Of a stretch of DNA of 54,202 nucleotides, positions 1 through 10,533 are shown piece after piece. The number at the start of each line of letters is the position of its first letter. Positions within the stretch are counted from its first letter, which is position 1. Under the pieces are notes generated by a model, which made no database searches, was not told where the DNA came from, and saw nothing but the letters and a program-made list of their open reading frames with translations. A program made the position numbers and the translations under genes. Location: the NCBI GenBank assembly GCA_016713535.1, contig JADJOY010000034.1:58773-112974 (forward strand), read 5' to 3'. This DNA comes from JADJOY01 sp016713535 [NCBI: Deltaproteobacteria bacterium]. GTDB taxonomy: Bacteria > JADJOY01.

Positions 1-68
1 CCGGTACAGCTTTAAGGCCGTACAACGGTTTAGCAAACCGCCGCCTTCAGCCACTCGGCCATCTCTCC
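1..68 (-). tRNA. tRNA-Ser (anticodon GCU), truncated by window edge
   Basis: Read on the minus strand, the 5' half of a class II tRNA is visible. The acceptor strand GGAGAGA (68-62) is followed by a TGGCCGAGTGG D-arm and an anticodon stem-loop with loop TTTGCTAA, giving anticodon GCT (serine AGC/AGU). The beginning of a long variable arm follows before the window ends. The 3' acceptor half lies outside the window. It sits downstream of serS and of a second tRNA-Ser on the same strand. Confidence 0.9.
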
Positions 69-153
69 AGGCCTCGCGAAGGATCGTCGATCCGTCGTGA
101 GCCCTTTGTTGTTACCGCTTATCCGCGATTCGGCAACTGTCCTCTTCCACTTC

Positions 154-241
154 TGGCGGAGGGAGAGGGATTCGAACCCACGGACGCTCGCGCGTCAACG
201 GTTTTCAAGACCGCCGCCTTCGACCGCTCGGCCATCCCTCC
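154..241 (-). tRNA. tRNA-Ser (anticodon UGA)
   Basis: Complete class II tRNA on the minus strand. Acceptor GGAGGGA (241-235) pairs with TCCCTCC near the 3' end. The anticodon loop CTTGAAA gives UGA (serine UCN), a long variable arm is present, the T-loop is GTTCGAATC, and the 3' CCA is encoded (156-154). It lies 146 nt downstream of the serS stop, so it may be co-transcribed with its own synthetase. The 85 nt between this tRNA and the GCU tRNA shows no recognisable feature. Confidence 0.95.
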
Positions 242-387
242 AGGGCACCCATTCATGACTCGCGTTCGCCGTCCCGTGGTCCGCCCGTCCGGTGGCGAGC
301 CCGGCGGCGCGGAGAATAATCCCGCGCCGGCGGCTTCTCCACCCACGTCCCGCCGTCGCGCGCGCCTGCCGAGACCCGCGCGTGCAT

Positions 388-1743
<1,356 letters not shown>

Positions 1744-1790
1744 CTAGTCATCGCGAGCGGCACGCGTCAACCGCTCGCCGGCTGCGCCGT

Positions 1791-3326
1791 TCACGAAGGC
1801 AACGTGGCGAGCAGTCGCTGCGACAGGTGCTCCGAGACCGTGAGGATGGGCGCCATGGTGTGACTCGAGCTCGAGGTCGGAAAGCCCGACGAGTCGAACA
1901 CGTACACCCCGCGCGTGCCATAGACCTGGCCCGCCGGATCGGCACCGCCGTCGGCCTGCGAGGGAGCGAAGCGGACGGTCCCTTGCTGGTGGGCGCTGAT
2001 CCACGGCATCGTCGCGGGCTCGAAGCGCAGGCCATCGACCGCTCCGAGGTCGCTCTCGCGCCGGATCAGCAGCGGCTCGGGCGCCACCACGACCACGTCC
2101 CGCGCGCCGGCCGCCAGGTAGATCCGCGCCGAGGCCTTGATCGCGGCGCGGGCTCGACCGAGGAGCTCCTCGCCGAGCGTGTAGTCGATCCGGAGCCGCC
2201 CCGAGCGTTCGACCCGCACCCGTCCGCTCGGTTCGTCGGGAAAGAGCTGCAGCGCGGAGGCGAACCGTGGGTAGTCGCGCATCCGCTCCTTCCCCACCTC
2301 GCCGAGCCAGGGGAGGATCGTGCCGACGATGCCGGGCGTGCCGGAGATCGACTCGATCCGGAAGCCCCACCAGCCGTGCTCCGGATGCGCTGGCTCCTCG
2401 AACTCGGTGACGCCGTACGCCTGCGGGATGCCGCGGAACGCGATGACGTCGTGGTCGAACCGCGCCACGATGGGGAGCTGCGGCTGCAAGCTGAGGTGGC
2501 GTCCGACGTGCTCGTTACCGAGCCCCGAGCGAATGAGCAGCGCGGCCGACTCGATCGCGTTGGCAGCCAGGATCACCGTCCGGGCTCGCACGCGGAGGTG
2601 CTCGCCGACACGATGGCCACGCGGGTCGAGGACTCCGAGCTCGACGGTCTTGAGCTCCCCGGAAGCCCCTTCCAGGCGCAGTGCCCTCGCCCGTGTCCAG
2701 AACCGCGCGCCGGCCTCGAGCGCCTGCGGGATCGCGACGAAGCGCGGGTTGCGCTTGGCATTGGCGGGGCACCCGATGAGACAGGTGCCGAGCCCCGCGC
2801 AACCCAGCCGGTTGTTGAGCATGACCTCGCCGCGCCAACCCAGCGCCTCGGTTCCCTGCCTGAGCAGCCGGTTGTTGGCGTTGAGCGCGGCCTCGGGGAT
2901 CGGCGTCGCCGCCAGATCCCGCAGCGCGCGGGCGCGGTGCGGAGCGAGCGCCTCGGTGGTGAAGTCGGTGAGCCCGAACCGCCGGCGCCAGGTCTCGAGC
3001 GTGGCGTCACCGATCGGCACGACGTCGCACGTGTTGATGACCCCGCCACCGCCGAGCACCCGGCCCTGCATCACGGAGATGGAAAGGTCGCTGGTCGAGC
3101 GGCCGGCGCGATCCATGTAGAGCTGGTCGTACATGGCGCCGTCGCGCTGCGTGAGCTGTCGTCCGGTGAAGTCGCCTCCCTCCTCCAGCACGAGCACGTC
3201 GCGGCCTGCCTGCGCGAGCGTCCGCGCCGCGGTCGCGCCGCCGCACCCCGAACCGACGACCAGCACGTCGACGACCGCATCCGCGGCCGCCCGCGTCGCG
3301 GAGAGGTCGACGATCTGCCCGGTCAT
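1791..3326 (-). CDS. GMC-family FAD dehydrogenase with [3Fe-4S]-type cysteine motif
   Basis: Flavoprotein dehydrogenase of the glucose-methanol-choline family, about 511 residues, probably oxidising an alcohol, sugar or sterol-like substrate. The N-terminal FAD-binding Rossmann motif is VVGSGCGGA. A three-cysteine motif CAGLGTCLIGC (C-x5-C-x3-C) has the spacing reported for the [3Fe-4S] centre of FAD-dependent glucose dehydrogenases. The C-terminal GMC block HTMAP follows a DSSGFPTS segment. ATG 3326 overlaps the upstream stop as ATGA, implying translational coupling to the small subunit. A longer in-frame upstream extension exists but lies inside the upstream gene and is rejected. No cytochrome c subunit gene follows, so the electron acceptor is unknown. 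The substrate cannot be read from sequence. Confidence 0.85.
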   Translation of the reverse strand: MTGQIVDLSATRAAADAVVDVLVVGSGCGGATAARTLAQAGRDVLVLEEGGDFTGRQLTQRDGAMYDQLYMDRAGRSTSDLSISVMQGRVLGGGGVINTCDVVPIGDATLETWRRRFGLTDFTTEALAPHRARALRDLAATPIPEAALNANNRLLRQGTEALGWRGEVMLNNRLGCAGLGTCLIGCPANAKRNPRFVAIPQALEAGARFWTRARALRLEGASGELKTVELGVLDPRGHRVGEHLRVRARTVILAANAIESAALLIRSGLGNEHVGRHLSLQPQLPIVARFDHDVIAFRGIPQAYGVTEFEEPAHPEHGWWGFRIESISGTPGIVGTILPWLGEVGKERMRDYPRFASALQLFPDEPSGRVRVERSGRLRIDYTLGEELLGRARAAIKASARIYLAAGARDVVVVAPEPLLIRRESDLGAVDGLRFEPATMPWISAHQQGTVRFAPSQADGGADPAGQVYGTRGVYVFDSSGFPTSSSSHTMAPILTVSEHLSQRLLATLPS

Positions 3327-3898
3327 CGGCTCGCCTCCGGCACCGGCGGACTCACGGTCGCGCCGAAGGACGGGCCGGGGTAGCCGATCGACGGCCACAC
3401 CGCCTCCGAGTCGAAGTAGACGAGGGCCAGGAACTTCCGGAACGCCAGCGCGACCTGCCGCCGGAGCAGGCTCGGGCCACGCGCCCACACGTCCTCGAAG
3501 TGGCGCAAAGCGGCCTCGGGCGCGAGGCGCGGGAACGTCGTCAGGCGGTGCTCGAAGAGCAGCGGTCCGAGCTCGAGAAGCAGAAGCGCCTTCCTCAGGT
3601 CGGCCTGGTTCCACGGCGGCTCGTCGGCGAGGAAGCGGTCGAAGGCATGCGCCAGGTCGAGCTGGTCGGCGCCCGCCGGGATCGAGCCGGCCGTGGGGAA
3701 CACGGCCCGCGCGAGCGCCGCGAACGTGGCGTGCTCGCGCGGCGAGAGCACCCAGAGATCGGGGGACGCAGGCACCGGTCCGCGCAGCCCGCGCACCATG
3801 CCCGCCCCGCCCGCCACCGCCACGCCGGCGCCGAGCACGAGGCGCAGCCAGCGCCTGCGCGAGAGCACCGAGAAGCCGAACCGATCCGAGCCGCTCAT
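3323..3898 (-). CDS. Tat-exported small subunit, gluconate 2-dehydrogenase subunit 3-like
   Basis: 191-residue partner of the GMC dehydrogenase. The N terminus has a twin-arginine-type signal (SRRRWLRLVLGAGVAVAGGAG), and the mature part is a helical domain with the LSPREHATFAALARAVFPT segment typical of gluconate 2-dehydrogenase subunit 3 / FAD-GDH gamma subunits. In this family the small subunit carries the folded cofactor-loaded catalytic subunit through the Tat pathway, so the pair should act in the periplasm. The stop overlaps the next start by 4 nt. A 103-nt gap separates it from the bat operon upstream. Confidence 0.8.
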   Translation of the reverse strand: MSGSDRFGFSVLSRRRWLRLVLGAGVAVAGGAGMVRGLRGPVPASPDLWVLSPREHATFAALARAVFPTAGSIPAGADQLDLAHAFDRFLADEPPWNQADLRKALLLLELGPLLFEHRLTTFPRLAPEAALRHFEDVWARGPSLLRRQVALAFRKFLALVYFDSEAVWPSIGYPGPSFGATVSPPVPEASR

Positions 3899-4001
3899 CT
3901 CACACCGCGGTCGGCGCGGCCGTCCCGGCTCCGCGCGACGCGTGACCTCGTCATACCTCCGCGCGGCCCCTTGCCGAAGCGCGATCGGCCACGTGGTGGG
4001 C

Positions 4002-4786
4002 TCACCGATCGACGCGACCGAGCGATACCGATGGCACCCACCCGTGCCAGCCGTTAGGCAGGCTCACGTGAGTCCACTCGCCGCTCGCGCCCTCGACACC
4101 GACCTTCTCACCGACCGGCACGGTGAAGAGCGCCGTCGCCCCGGGCGTCGGCCCGGACAGCGCGGCGGCGGCGTCTCCCAGCACCACCGCCTCGGGTCGC
4201 ACGATCCGCGCGCGGAACGCCCACGCGACCGGGGCGGCGCCGATCGCCACGGCGGCAGCCAACACGGCGACCGCGATCGCCGGACGGCGACCGCGATCGC
4301 TCACCCAGCACCATCCGAGCGCGGCGTTGAGCCCGAGCCAGGCGGCCAGCGCCAGCAGCCCCAGCCGTCGGCGGAGGCGACCCCGAGCACCGCAACGAAC
4401 GTCCGCTCCGGCCAGCTCGGCGCCGGCAGCGCCTCGAGTCCGAGGGCCTTCACCGCGAGACCGAGGTTCTCCCCCAGGTCCCGATCGCCCGGCGCACGCC
4501 GGAGCGCTCGCTCCCACGCGAGCCGCGCTTCGGCGAAACGTTCGAGGCGGTAGCAAGCGTTGCCGGCATTCATCAGCACCGCGGGATCGCGTACGCCGTG
4601 GTCGAGGAGGCGCTGGTAGCTGGCGAGGGCGTCCGCGAAGCGGCCTTCGGCGTAGGCCCGGTTTCCCTCTTCGAACACGTGATCGAGCTCGTTCGCCCGC
4701 GCCACGCCCGCTGCCAGCGCGGCCCAGGCTACTAGCGAGAGGAACACCCACGCGAGTGACCGGATGGCACGCCGATGCAGGCTCAT
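4002..4786 (-). CDS. batE: BatE-like TPR plus SH3 membrane protein (frame break)
   Basis: Last gene of the bat-type operon. The start at 4786 overlaps the batD stop (ATGA). The N terminus is a signal/TM segment (WVFLSLVAWAALAAGVARA), followed by TPR units (NRAYAEGRFADALASYQRLL; NACYRLERFAEARLAWERAL), two TM helices and a C-terminal bacterial SH3 domain (VGEKVGVEGASGEWTHV...NGWHGWVP). The two halves are in different frames and join cleanly if one base is missing in the C4 run at 4381-4384 (plus strand), giving about 261 residues. I therefore treat it as one gene with a probable consensus error. BatE proteins are known from aerotolerance operons; the molecular role is unsettled. Confidence 0.75.
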
Positions 4787-6687
4787 CGGCCCCCCTCCGC
4801 CAGCGCGCGCGCGAGCGCGAGCATCCGCTCGCGAGCCTCTGCCACGCCGCCCCGCGCGCCACCGAAGCGCGCGGCGTCGATCTCGGCGAGGACCTGCACC
4901 AGCTCCTCGATGGAGGCGGACGGGAGTCGCCACTCGTCGGCGCGCTCGCGGATGCGTGCCGCGGTGAGCTCGACACTCGGAATGCCGTAACGATCGCCGA
5001 GGAACGCGATCAGCGCGGCTGCGAGCCGGGCGAGCGCGTCCGGCCCCTCGCCTTCGATCGCGCGCAGCGACTTCTCGAACCGAGTGAGTGCCAGACGTCG
5101 CCGCGCCGCGACCGGATCCCGACCCTGCGCGAGGCGGCGCCGGCGTCGCGCCCACGCGATCCCGTTGCCGAGCGGCGCGCCCACGGCGACCGCCCAGAAC
5201 ACGGGCGACGACGTCCACGGCTTCTCGGGAGTCAGCCGCTGGGGCGCGGGCCGGATGTAGCGGATGTCGGTCGCTTGCTGGACCGGGCGCGCGGCGCCGG
5301 TGGCGGGTAGCGGCGTCACCACCGCGGTCGCGGCGCCATCCACGCCGCCGCTCACCTCGACCTCGTGCCCGGCCGCCTCGGCAAAGCGGTACGCCCTGGC
5401 GTCGGGATCGAAGAAAGCGATCGCGAGCGGCGGCACCGTCAGCTTTCCGGCGCTGCCCGGGATCAGCACCTGCTCGCTCACCCGGCGGCCGGCGAGCCCA
5501 CGGTCGGTGGCGTGCACGTCGTCGTTGGCCTTCGACGAGAACACCTCGAACCCGTCGGGCTCGGGGAGGCTCAGCTCGCCCGCCGTGCGGAGGTTTCCCT
5601 GACCTTCGAGGGTCACCTTCCAGGTCACCGCGTCGCCCACCTTCGACTCGCGTCGGTCGAGCTCCGAGCGCACCTGGAATCGTCCCACCAGTCCGCTGAA
5701 CCCGGCAGGTCGTCCGACCGCGGGGAGCGGCTCGACCTGGATTTGCGTCTCGGCCGACTTGGCGAAGATCTCCTGAGCCGGCGAGAGCAGCGAGAGGACG
5801 CTCGGCCGGTACACCACCCGCCAGGTCTCGATGGGCAGGGCCATCGTGCCCGGCTCGGTGGCGTAGAGGAGCTGCTGGCTCACGGTGAAGACCGTGTAGA
5901 CCTGCCCACCTTGCTCCTGGGTGCGGCCGGTGGCGCGGCTGTCGACCTTGAGGTTCTCCACCCAGAAGCCGGTGCGATCGGTGCCGCTCACCGGGCCGGC
6001 CTGCTCGATGTGACCGTCTCCCGGTCCCACCCACAGCTCCACCGTGAGGCGAACCGGCTCGCCCAGATACACGTCGCCTCGGCTCAGGGTGCGGCGGATC
6101 GTCATATCCGGGACGTCGACGGCACCGGTGCGCGCGCGCCCATTACCGAACGGGTCCTGGAAGATCGAGTCGAATGGGTCCGAGGTGCGGGACCGGGCGC
6201 CGGGACGACGCGGGTTGGCCGAATTCGCCACCACGTGCACCACCTGCGGCTCGGTCCGGTAGGTCTTGCCGCCGACCGTCACCTCGAGCGCCGGGATCGT
6301 GACGTCACCGACGCGCTCGGGCAGGAAGTTGTAGCCGATGGTGCGGGTGCCGGTGGTGCGGGCGCCTCCGGTGCCGAACACGATGCTGGTCGATTCCGAG
6401 TTGCTGGCGCCGCCGAGCCGGCGAAGCCCGTCGATCAACGGGAACGCCGCCACCCGCGCGTCGGAGACGTTCTCGCCTTCGATCACCACCGAGACGCTGA
6501 GGCGCTCGTTGGTGCCGACCGGGTTGGGCGCGACCTCGACGTGGAGGTGTGGCGGCGGCGCGGCTTGCGCGGGGAAGCTCGACGCCAGCGTGGCCAGCCA
6601 AGCCCAACCGAGCGCGAGAAGCACCGAGCGCACACCGCCCGCCGCCCGCGTGCTGGCGCTCCGCGTGTCCGGCCCGTGCACGCTCAC
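4783..6687 (-). CDS. batD: BatD-family 'oxygen tolerance' exported protein
   Basis: 634 residues with a signal peptide (residues ~20-42), several beta-sandwich domains, and a C-terminal TM segment (PVFWAVAVGAPLGNGIAWARR) followed by a cytoplasmic helical tail. Early residues read HLHVEVAPNPVGTNERLSVSV and later GFSGLVGRFQVRSELDRRESKVGDAVTWKV, the repeated NEAT/Ig-like pattern typical of BatD. It overlaps batC upstream and batE downstream by 4 nt each, so translation is probably coupled. It is presumed to form an inner-membrane complex with the VWA proteins BatA/BatB. The function in oxygen or stress tolerance comes from the family (Bacteroides), not from this sequence. Confidence 0.85.
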   Translation of the reverse strand: MSVHGPDTRSASTRAAGGVRSVLLALGWAWLATLASSFPAQAAPPPHLHVEVAPNPVGTNERLSVSVVIEGENVSDARVAAFPLIDGLRRLGGASNSESTSIVFGTGGARTTGTRTIGYNFLPERVGDVTIPALEVTVGGKTYRTEPQVVHVVANSANPRRPGARSRTSDPFDSIFQDPFGNGRARTGAVDVPDMTIRRTLSRGDVYLGEPVRLTVELWVGPGDGHIEQAGPVSGTDRTGFWVENLKVDSRATGRTQEQGGQVYTVFTVSQQLLYATEPGTMALPIETWRVVYRPSVLSLLSPAQEIFAKSAETQIQVEPLPAVGRPAGFSGLVGRFQVRSELDRRESKVGDAVTWKVTLEGQGNLRTAGELSLPEPDGFEVFSSKANDDVHATDRGLAGRRVSEQVLIPGSAGKLTVPPLAIAFFDPDARAYRFAEAAGHEVEVSGGVDGAATAVVTPLPATGAARPVQQATDIRYIRPAPQRLTPEKPWTSSPVFWAVAVGAPLGNGIAWARRRRRLAQGRDPVAARRRLALTRFEKSLRAIEGEGPDALARLAAALIAFLGDRYGIPSVELTAARIRERADEWRLPSASIEELVQVLAEIDAARFGGARGGVAEARERMLALARALAEGGR

Positions 6688-7556
6688 CAGTCCCGTCCCC
6701 CGATCCCGAGACCGGCGTCCTTGGATGGGTGGGCTTCCTGGAGCTGCCGCCGTTCCATCTGCTCGAAGCTGCGAAGCAACCCTTCCGCTTGGTCCCGTGT
6801 CAGGTCGCGATCGTCCTGCGGTGAGCCGGCCGCCTCGGCGCCCCCATCCTTCTCCGGTCGCGGAGGTTCGCGCTCGCCCGTCTGTTCGTCCGGCTTGGGC
6901 TGTGAGCCTGGCTGGTCCTGGTCTTTCGGCTGGCCGTGATCCTCCGGCTGCTCGGGCCGTCGACCGTCTTGCGTGGAATCGGACGGCTTAGGCTGCTGCG
7001 ACTCGTTCTCGGCCGTCCGAGAGTCCTGCTGGTCGCTCTTCTGCTGATCGCCCGAGCTCTTGTCCTTCTGATCGTCCTTGCCGTTCTTTCCCTGGTTGGG
7101 CTTCGGCGGTTCCTTCTTCGCCTGATCCAGCGCCAGCTCGAGGTTGCGCTTGGCGCCGTCGTGGCGCGGGTTGCGCCTCAAGGCCTCGCGGTAGGCCTGG
7201 ACCGCAGCCTTCGCCTGGCCGGCCGCGAGCAGGCTGTTGCCGAGGTTGTACCAGGCATCGGGCGCGAGCGGCTCCGGGGCCTTCTCGAGCGCCTGATGGT
7301 ACGCGGCGCTGGCCTCCTCGTGCTTACCCAGCCGCTCGAGGGAGTTGCCGAGGTTGTAGAGGAGCTCGGGCCGGTCCGGATCGGCGGCGACACCCTGCGA
7401 GTAGCTCTTCGCGGCGTCCTCGAAACGACCGGCCTCGTAGTGGTCGTTTCCGGCCCGGTTCGAGCCCGCGGCCGGGTCCAGCCACGTGAGCGGCGAGAAC
7501 CCGACGAGCCACGGCGCCAGAGCCAGGAACGATGGGAGGACGGCCCTGGTCTTCAT
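6684..7556 (-). CDS. batC: BatC-like TPR protein with charged low-complexity tail
   Basis: 290 residues. Signal peptide at 1-25, then three TPR units (NDHYEAGRFEDAAKSYSQGV; NLGNSLERLGKHEEASAAYHQAL; NLGNSLLAAGQAKAAVQAYREAL) up to about residue 145. A ~110-residue Lys/Asp/Gln/Pro-rich region follows, and a short conserved end (RDLTRDQAEGLLRSFEQMERRQLQ). This layout is characteristic of the TPR gene between the VWA genes and batD. It starts 1 nt after the batB stop and overlaps batD by 4 nt. Confidence 0.8.
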   Translation of the reverse strand: MKTRAVLPSFLALAPWLVGFSPLTWLDPAAGSNRAGNDHYEAGRFEDAAKSYSQGVAADPDRPELLYNLGNSLERLGKHEEASAAYHQALEKAPEPLAPDAWYNLGNSLLAAGQAKAAVQAYREALRRNPRHDGAKRNLELALDQAKKEPPKPNQGKNGKDDQKDKSSGDQQKSDQQDSRTAENESQQPKPSDSTQDGRRPEQPEDHGQPKDQDQPGSQPKPDEQTGEREPPRPEKDGGAEAAGSPQDDRDLTRDQAEGLLRSFEQMERRQLQEAHPSKDAGLGIGGRDW

Positions 7557-7557
7557 G

Positions 7558-8577
7558 TCAGGTCTTCGGGCTCGCGGCGGGGGGCCGCACCAGCCACGCG
7601 ATCAGGGCCTCGGCCATCAGCGCGACCACGCCGATCGCGAGGGGAACCTGGAAGCGCTCGGGGCGATTCTCCGCGGCTCGCAACGTGCGCTCGCTGGTCG
7701 GCAGGCTCGCGAGCCCGCCGCCAGCGCCTCGAGTGCCACGCCACCGGCCCGAGCGGAAAGTAGCGCCCGCCGGTGGCCTCGGCGACCGCCGCCAGCGACT
7801 GCTCGTCGAGGCGGCTCGTCACGACCTTCCCTCGAGGTCTTTCTGGTAGCCGGTGACCTCGCTCTTGGTGTCGAGGAGCGGCACCGGCTGCCCGGCGGGG
7901 GTGCCGACACCGATCGCCTCGATCAGGATCCCCTTCTCGGCCGCCTCCCTGGCGGCCGCCAGCGGATCCCCCTGCAAGCTCTCGCCGTCGGAGATCAAGA
8001 GCAGCACCGGCTTGCCGGGAGCTCCGGCGAGCAGTCCGACTCCCTTGCGGATCGCGCCGGCGATGTCGGTCCCCGGCAGCGGTACCAGCCCGGTGTCGAG
8101 GAGGTCGAGGAACATCCCATACGCGCTGCGGTCGAGCGTGAGCGGACACATCAGGTGCTGCGAGCCTGCGAACGCGATCAGCCCCAGCCGATCGGTGGTA
8201 CCGCGCGACGCGAGCGCTCCCAGCACCGCCTTCGCCAGCGCCAGCCGGCTCGGCGCCACGTCCTTCACGTCCATGCTGCGCGACACGTCGACCAGCGCCA
8301 TGATGTCGACCCCGCGCGTGGTCAGCTCCTTGAGCTCGCGGCCCCAGCGCGGCCGCGCCAGCGCGACGGCACTCGTCGCCACGAACGCGAGCACCAGCGC
8401 GACCCGCGTGGTCCGAGCCCACAGCGGCGGACGTGGCGCCATGCGCGGCGCGAGCTTGGTGCCCACCAGCGCATCCACGGCCGCGCGATGACGGCGGTTC
8501 CCCCACGCGAACAGCGCGCCGAGGACCGGCACGGCCAGGACCAGGAACAGCCACGAAGGAGACCCGAGCACGCTCAT
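7558..8577 (-). CDS. batB: BatB-like VWA-domain membrane protein (three frame breaks)
   Basis: Von Willebrand A protein with N-terminal TM segment (SWLFLVLAVPVLGALFAWGN), a second TM helix, and an intact MIDAS start (DVSRSMDVKD). The VWA fold continues through LLLISDGES. The C terminus is spread over three frames: it reads through if one base is missing at each of ~7829-7831, ~7744-7750 and 7714-7716, all in C runs. The repaired end has the family's EQSLAAVAEATGGRYFPL segment and a last TM helix, total ~340 residues. Start ATG 8577 overlaps the batA stop. Because every break restores the expected domain, sequence error is more likely than a pseudogene. Confidence 0.75.
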
Positions 8578-9566
8578 GGGATGACCCGGAACAGGGTGCG
8601 CGACAGCACCTCGGCCAGCACGACCAGGACCAAGCCGGGCACGAGCAACAACGGGAACAGCTCGCGGTACCGCGTGATCCGATCGATCTGCGCCGGCGAG
8701 CGCTCGAGCGCGTCGATCTCGCCGAAGATCTTGGCGAGGGCCTCGCTGTCCGTGGCGCGGAAGTAGCGCCCCCCGGTCTCGCCGGCGATCTGCTCGAGGA
8801 GCTGCTCGTCGATCTCGACGGGGCGCTGCACGTGACGGACCTGGCCGAGGGCGTCGCGCATCGGGAAGAGCGCCAGCCCCTGGGTGCCGACACCGATGGT
8901 GTAGATCTTCACGCCCAGCGGCCTGGCGAGCCTGGTCGCGGTCATCGGATCGATCTCGCCACGGTTGTTCACGCCGTCGGTCACCAGCACCAGCACCCGG
9001 CTCTTCCCCTGCCCCGACTTGAGGCGGTTGAGGGAGGTCGCGATCGCCGAGCCGATGGCCGTGCCGTCCTCGACTTCGCCGAAGTCCACCTCGTCGACCA
9101 ACCCGGCGACGATCTCGGGGCCGAGCACCAACGGACACTTGGTGAGCGCCTTGCCCGCGAAGATCACCAGGCCGAGGCGGTCCCCGTTGCGGCCCTCCGC
9201 GAACTTTCGGATCACCGCCTTGGCGACGTCGAGCCGGTTGGAGGGCTGGAAGTCCTCCGCCTCCATCGAGCGCGAGATGTCGAGAGCGATGACGATGTCG
9301 ATGCCCTCCTGCGTCACCCGCTCCTCGACCGTGCCGAGCTGCGGCCTCGCGAGCGCCGCCACCGCGAGCACCACGCCGACCAGCCGCGCCACGCCGAGCA
9401 AACGCGGGACCCGCGTGCGCGCGGTGCGCGCGACTGCGTCGAGGACCGCGGTGTCCGAGAAACCCAACCGCACTCGCGACGGATGGCCACGCCTGCGCGA
9501 CCACCACCACGCCACGGCCGGCGGCACCAGGAGCGCGAGGACGGCGGGATCGGCGAAGCGGATCAC
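8574..9566 (-). CDS. batA: BatA-like VWA-domain membrane protein
   Basis: 330 residues, intact. TM segment near the N terminus (VLALLVPPAVAWWW) and another around residues 55-75, then a VWA domain with MIDAS motif DISRSME and the conserved VLVTDGVNNRGEIDP loop. A TM helix (LLLVPGLVLVVLAEVL) closes the C terminus. The VWA domain lies between the membrane segments and should face the periplasm. Start overlaps the upstream DUF4381-like gene by 4 nt and the stop overlaps batB. Confidence 0.88.
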   Translation of the reverse strand: MIRFADPAVLALLVPPAVAWWWSRRRGHPSRVRLGFSDTAVLDAVARTARTRVPRLLGVARLVGVVLAVAALARPQLGTVEERVTQEGIDIVIALDISRSMEAEDFQPSNRLDVAKAVIRKFAEGRNGDRLGLVIFAGKALTKCPLVLGPEIVAGLVDEVDFGEVEDGTAIGSAIATSLNRLKSGQGKSRVLVLVTDGVNNRGEIDPMTATRLARPLGVKIYTIGVGTQGLALFPMRDALGQVRHVQRPVEIDEQLLEQIAGETGGRYFRATDSEALAKIFGEIDALERSPAQIDRITRYRELFPLLLVPGLVLVVLAEVLSRTLFRVIP

Positions 9567-10522
9567 GGCGCCCCCGCTACGGGTGGCTCGCCCCCGGCGT
9601 CGAGCGCGACCCGGGTCCGATCCACCACCGCGCGCACCTGCGCCGCGCGGGCGCGGCTCTCGTCGGCGGAGCTGGCGGCGTTCGCGAACTTGATGCGGTC
9701 ACAGTCGCGCAGCACCTCGATCGCCGGCTGCTGTGCGAGGGGATCGACGCCCAGGCGGCGCAGGTCCCGCTCGACCTCGCCGGTGGTGTGCTCGACCGCG
9801 GGAAACCGGAAGCGGTCCTCGAGGTAGCGCTTGAGGATCACCGCGAGCTCGATGTGGAAGCGGCGAAGGTCACCTTGCGCGAGCGCGGCGCCGCCCACGA
9901 GCTGCTCCAGCTCACGCAGCGCGCGCACGTCGGCGGGGATCGGCGGCGGCCCAGGCTTGGGCTTTCTGCCCCCGAAGCGCCGCACGAGCCACCAGCCCAC
10001 GAGCGCGCCGAGAGCCACCAGCACGGCCACCGCAAGTGCCAGCTTCACGAGCTTCGCGCGGTCGAAGCGAAGCTCGGCGGGCGGGGCGAGGTCGGCCGGC
10101 TTGGGATCGGTCTCGCCCGCGGGCCGCACGCTCGCCACCTCGAGCTTGGCCGACGTCGTCGTCCACTCGGTGAGCTGGCCGTCGCGCGCCCTCACCTGGA
10201 ACGGTACCGGTGGGACCTCGACCGTGCCGACCTCGAAGGCCTGGACCTCCACCTCGAGCGTCGGGCGGCGATCGGTGGCGTCCGGCGGCGCCGGCGCCAC
10301 ACGCACCGCGCGCACCGCCAGCTTGCCGAGCGAGCCGCCGAGGTCCCCGGGCACCACCGCCTCACCGGAGCTCACGGACACCTTGGCGCGCAAGGTCACG
10401 ACGTCGCCGACGTGCGCCGCTCCCGGCGGCACCTCGAGCGCCACCGGCTCGTCTGCGCGCGCGCTCCCGACGAGCAGGCAGAGCGCAACGCACGTGAGCG
10501 GCCAGAGGCGTCGCTGGGCCAT
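9563..10522 (-). CDS. Exported membrane protein of the bat operon (DUF4381-like)
   Basis: 319 residues. Signal peptide LWPLTCVALCLLVGSARA, then a beta-rich periplasmic domain, a TM helix at about residues 165-190 (LVKLALAVAVLVALGALVGWWLV) and a cytoplasmic helical domain (DLRRFHIELAVILKRYLEDRF). A gene with this topology commonly sits between the DUF58 and batA genes in moxR operons. ATG 10522 is chosen because it provides the signal peptide and lies 11 nt after the DUF58 stop; a longer in-frame extension would run into that gene. Biochemical role unknown. Confidence 0.72.
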   Translation of the reverse strand: MAQRRLWPLTCVALCLLVGSARADEPVALEVPPGAAHVGDVVTLRAKVSVSSGEAVVPGDLGGSLGKLAVRAVRVAPAPPDATDRRPTLEVEVQAFEVGTVEVPPVPFQVRARDGQLTEWTTTSAKLEVASVRPAGETDPKPADLAPPAELRFDRAKLVKLALAVAVLVALGALVGWWLVRRFGGRKPKPGPPPIPADVRALRELEQLVGGAALAQGDLRRFHIELAVILKRYLEDRFRFPAVEHTTGEVERDLRRLGVDPLAQQPAIEVLRDCDRIKFANAASSADESRARAAQVRAVVDRTRVALDAGGEPPVAGAP

Positions 10523-10533
10523 CCCGTCCGGTC

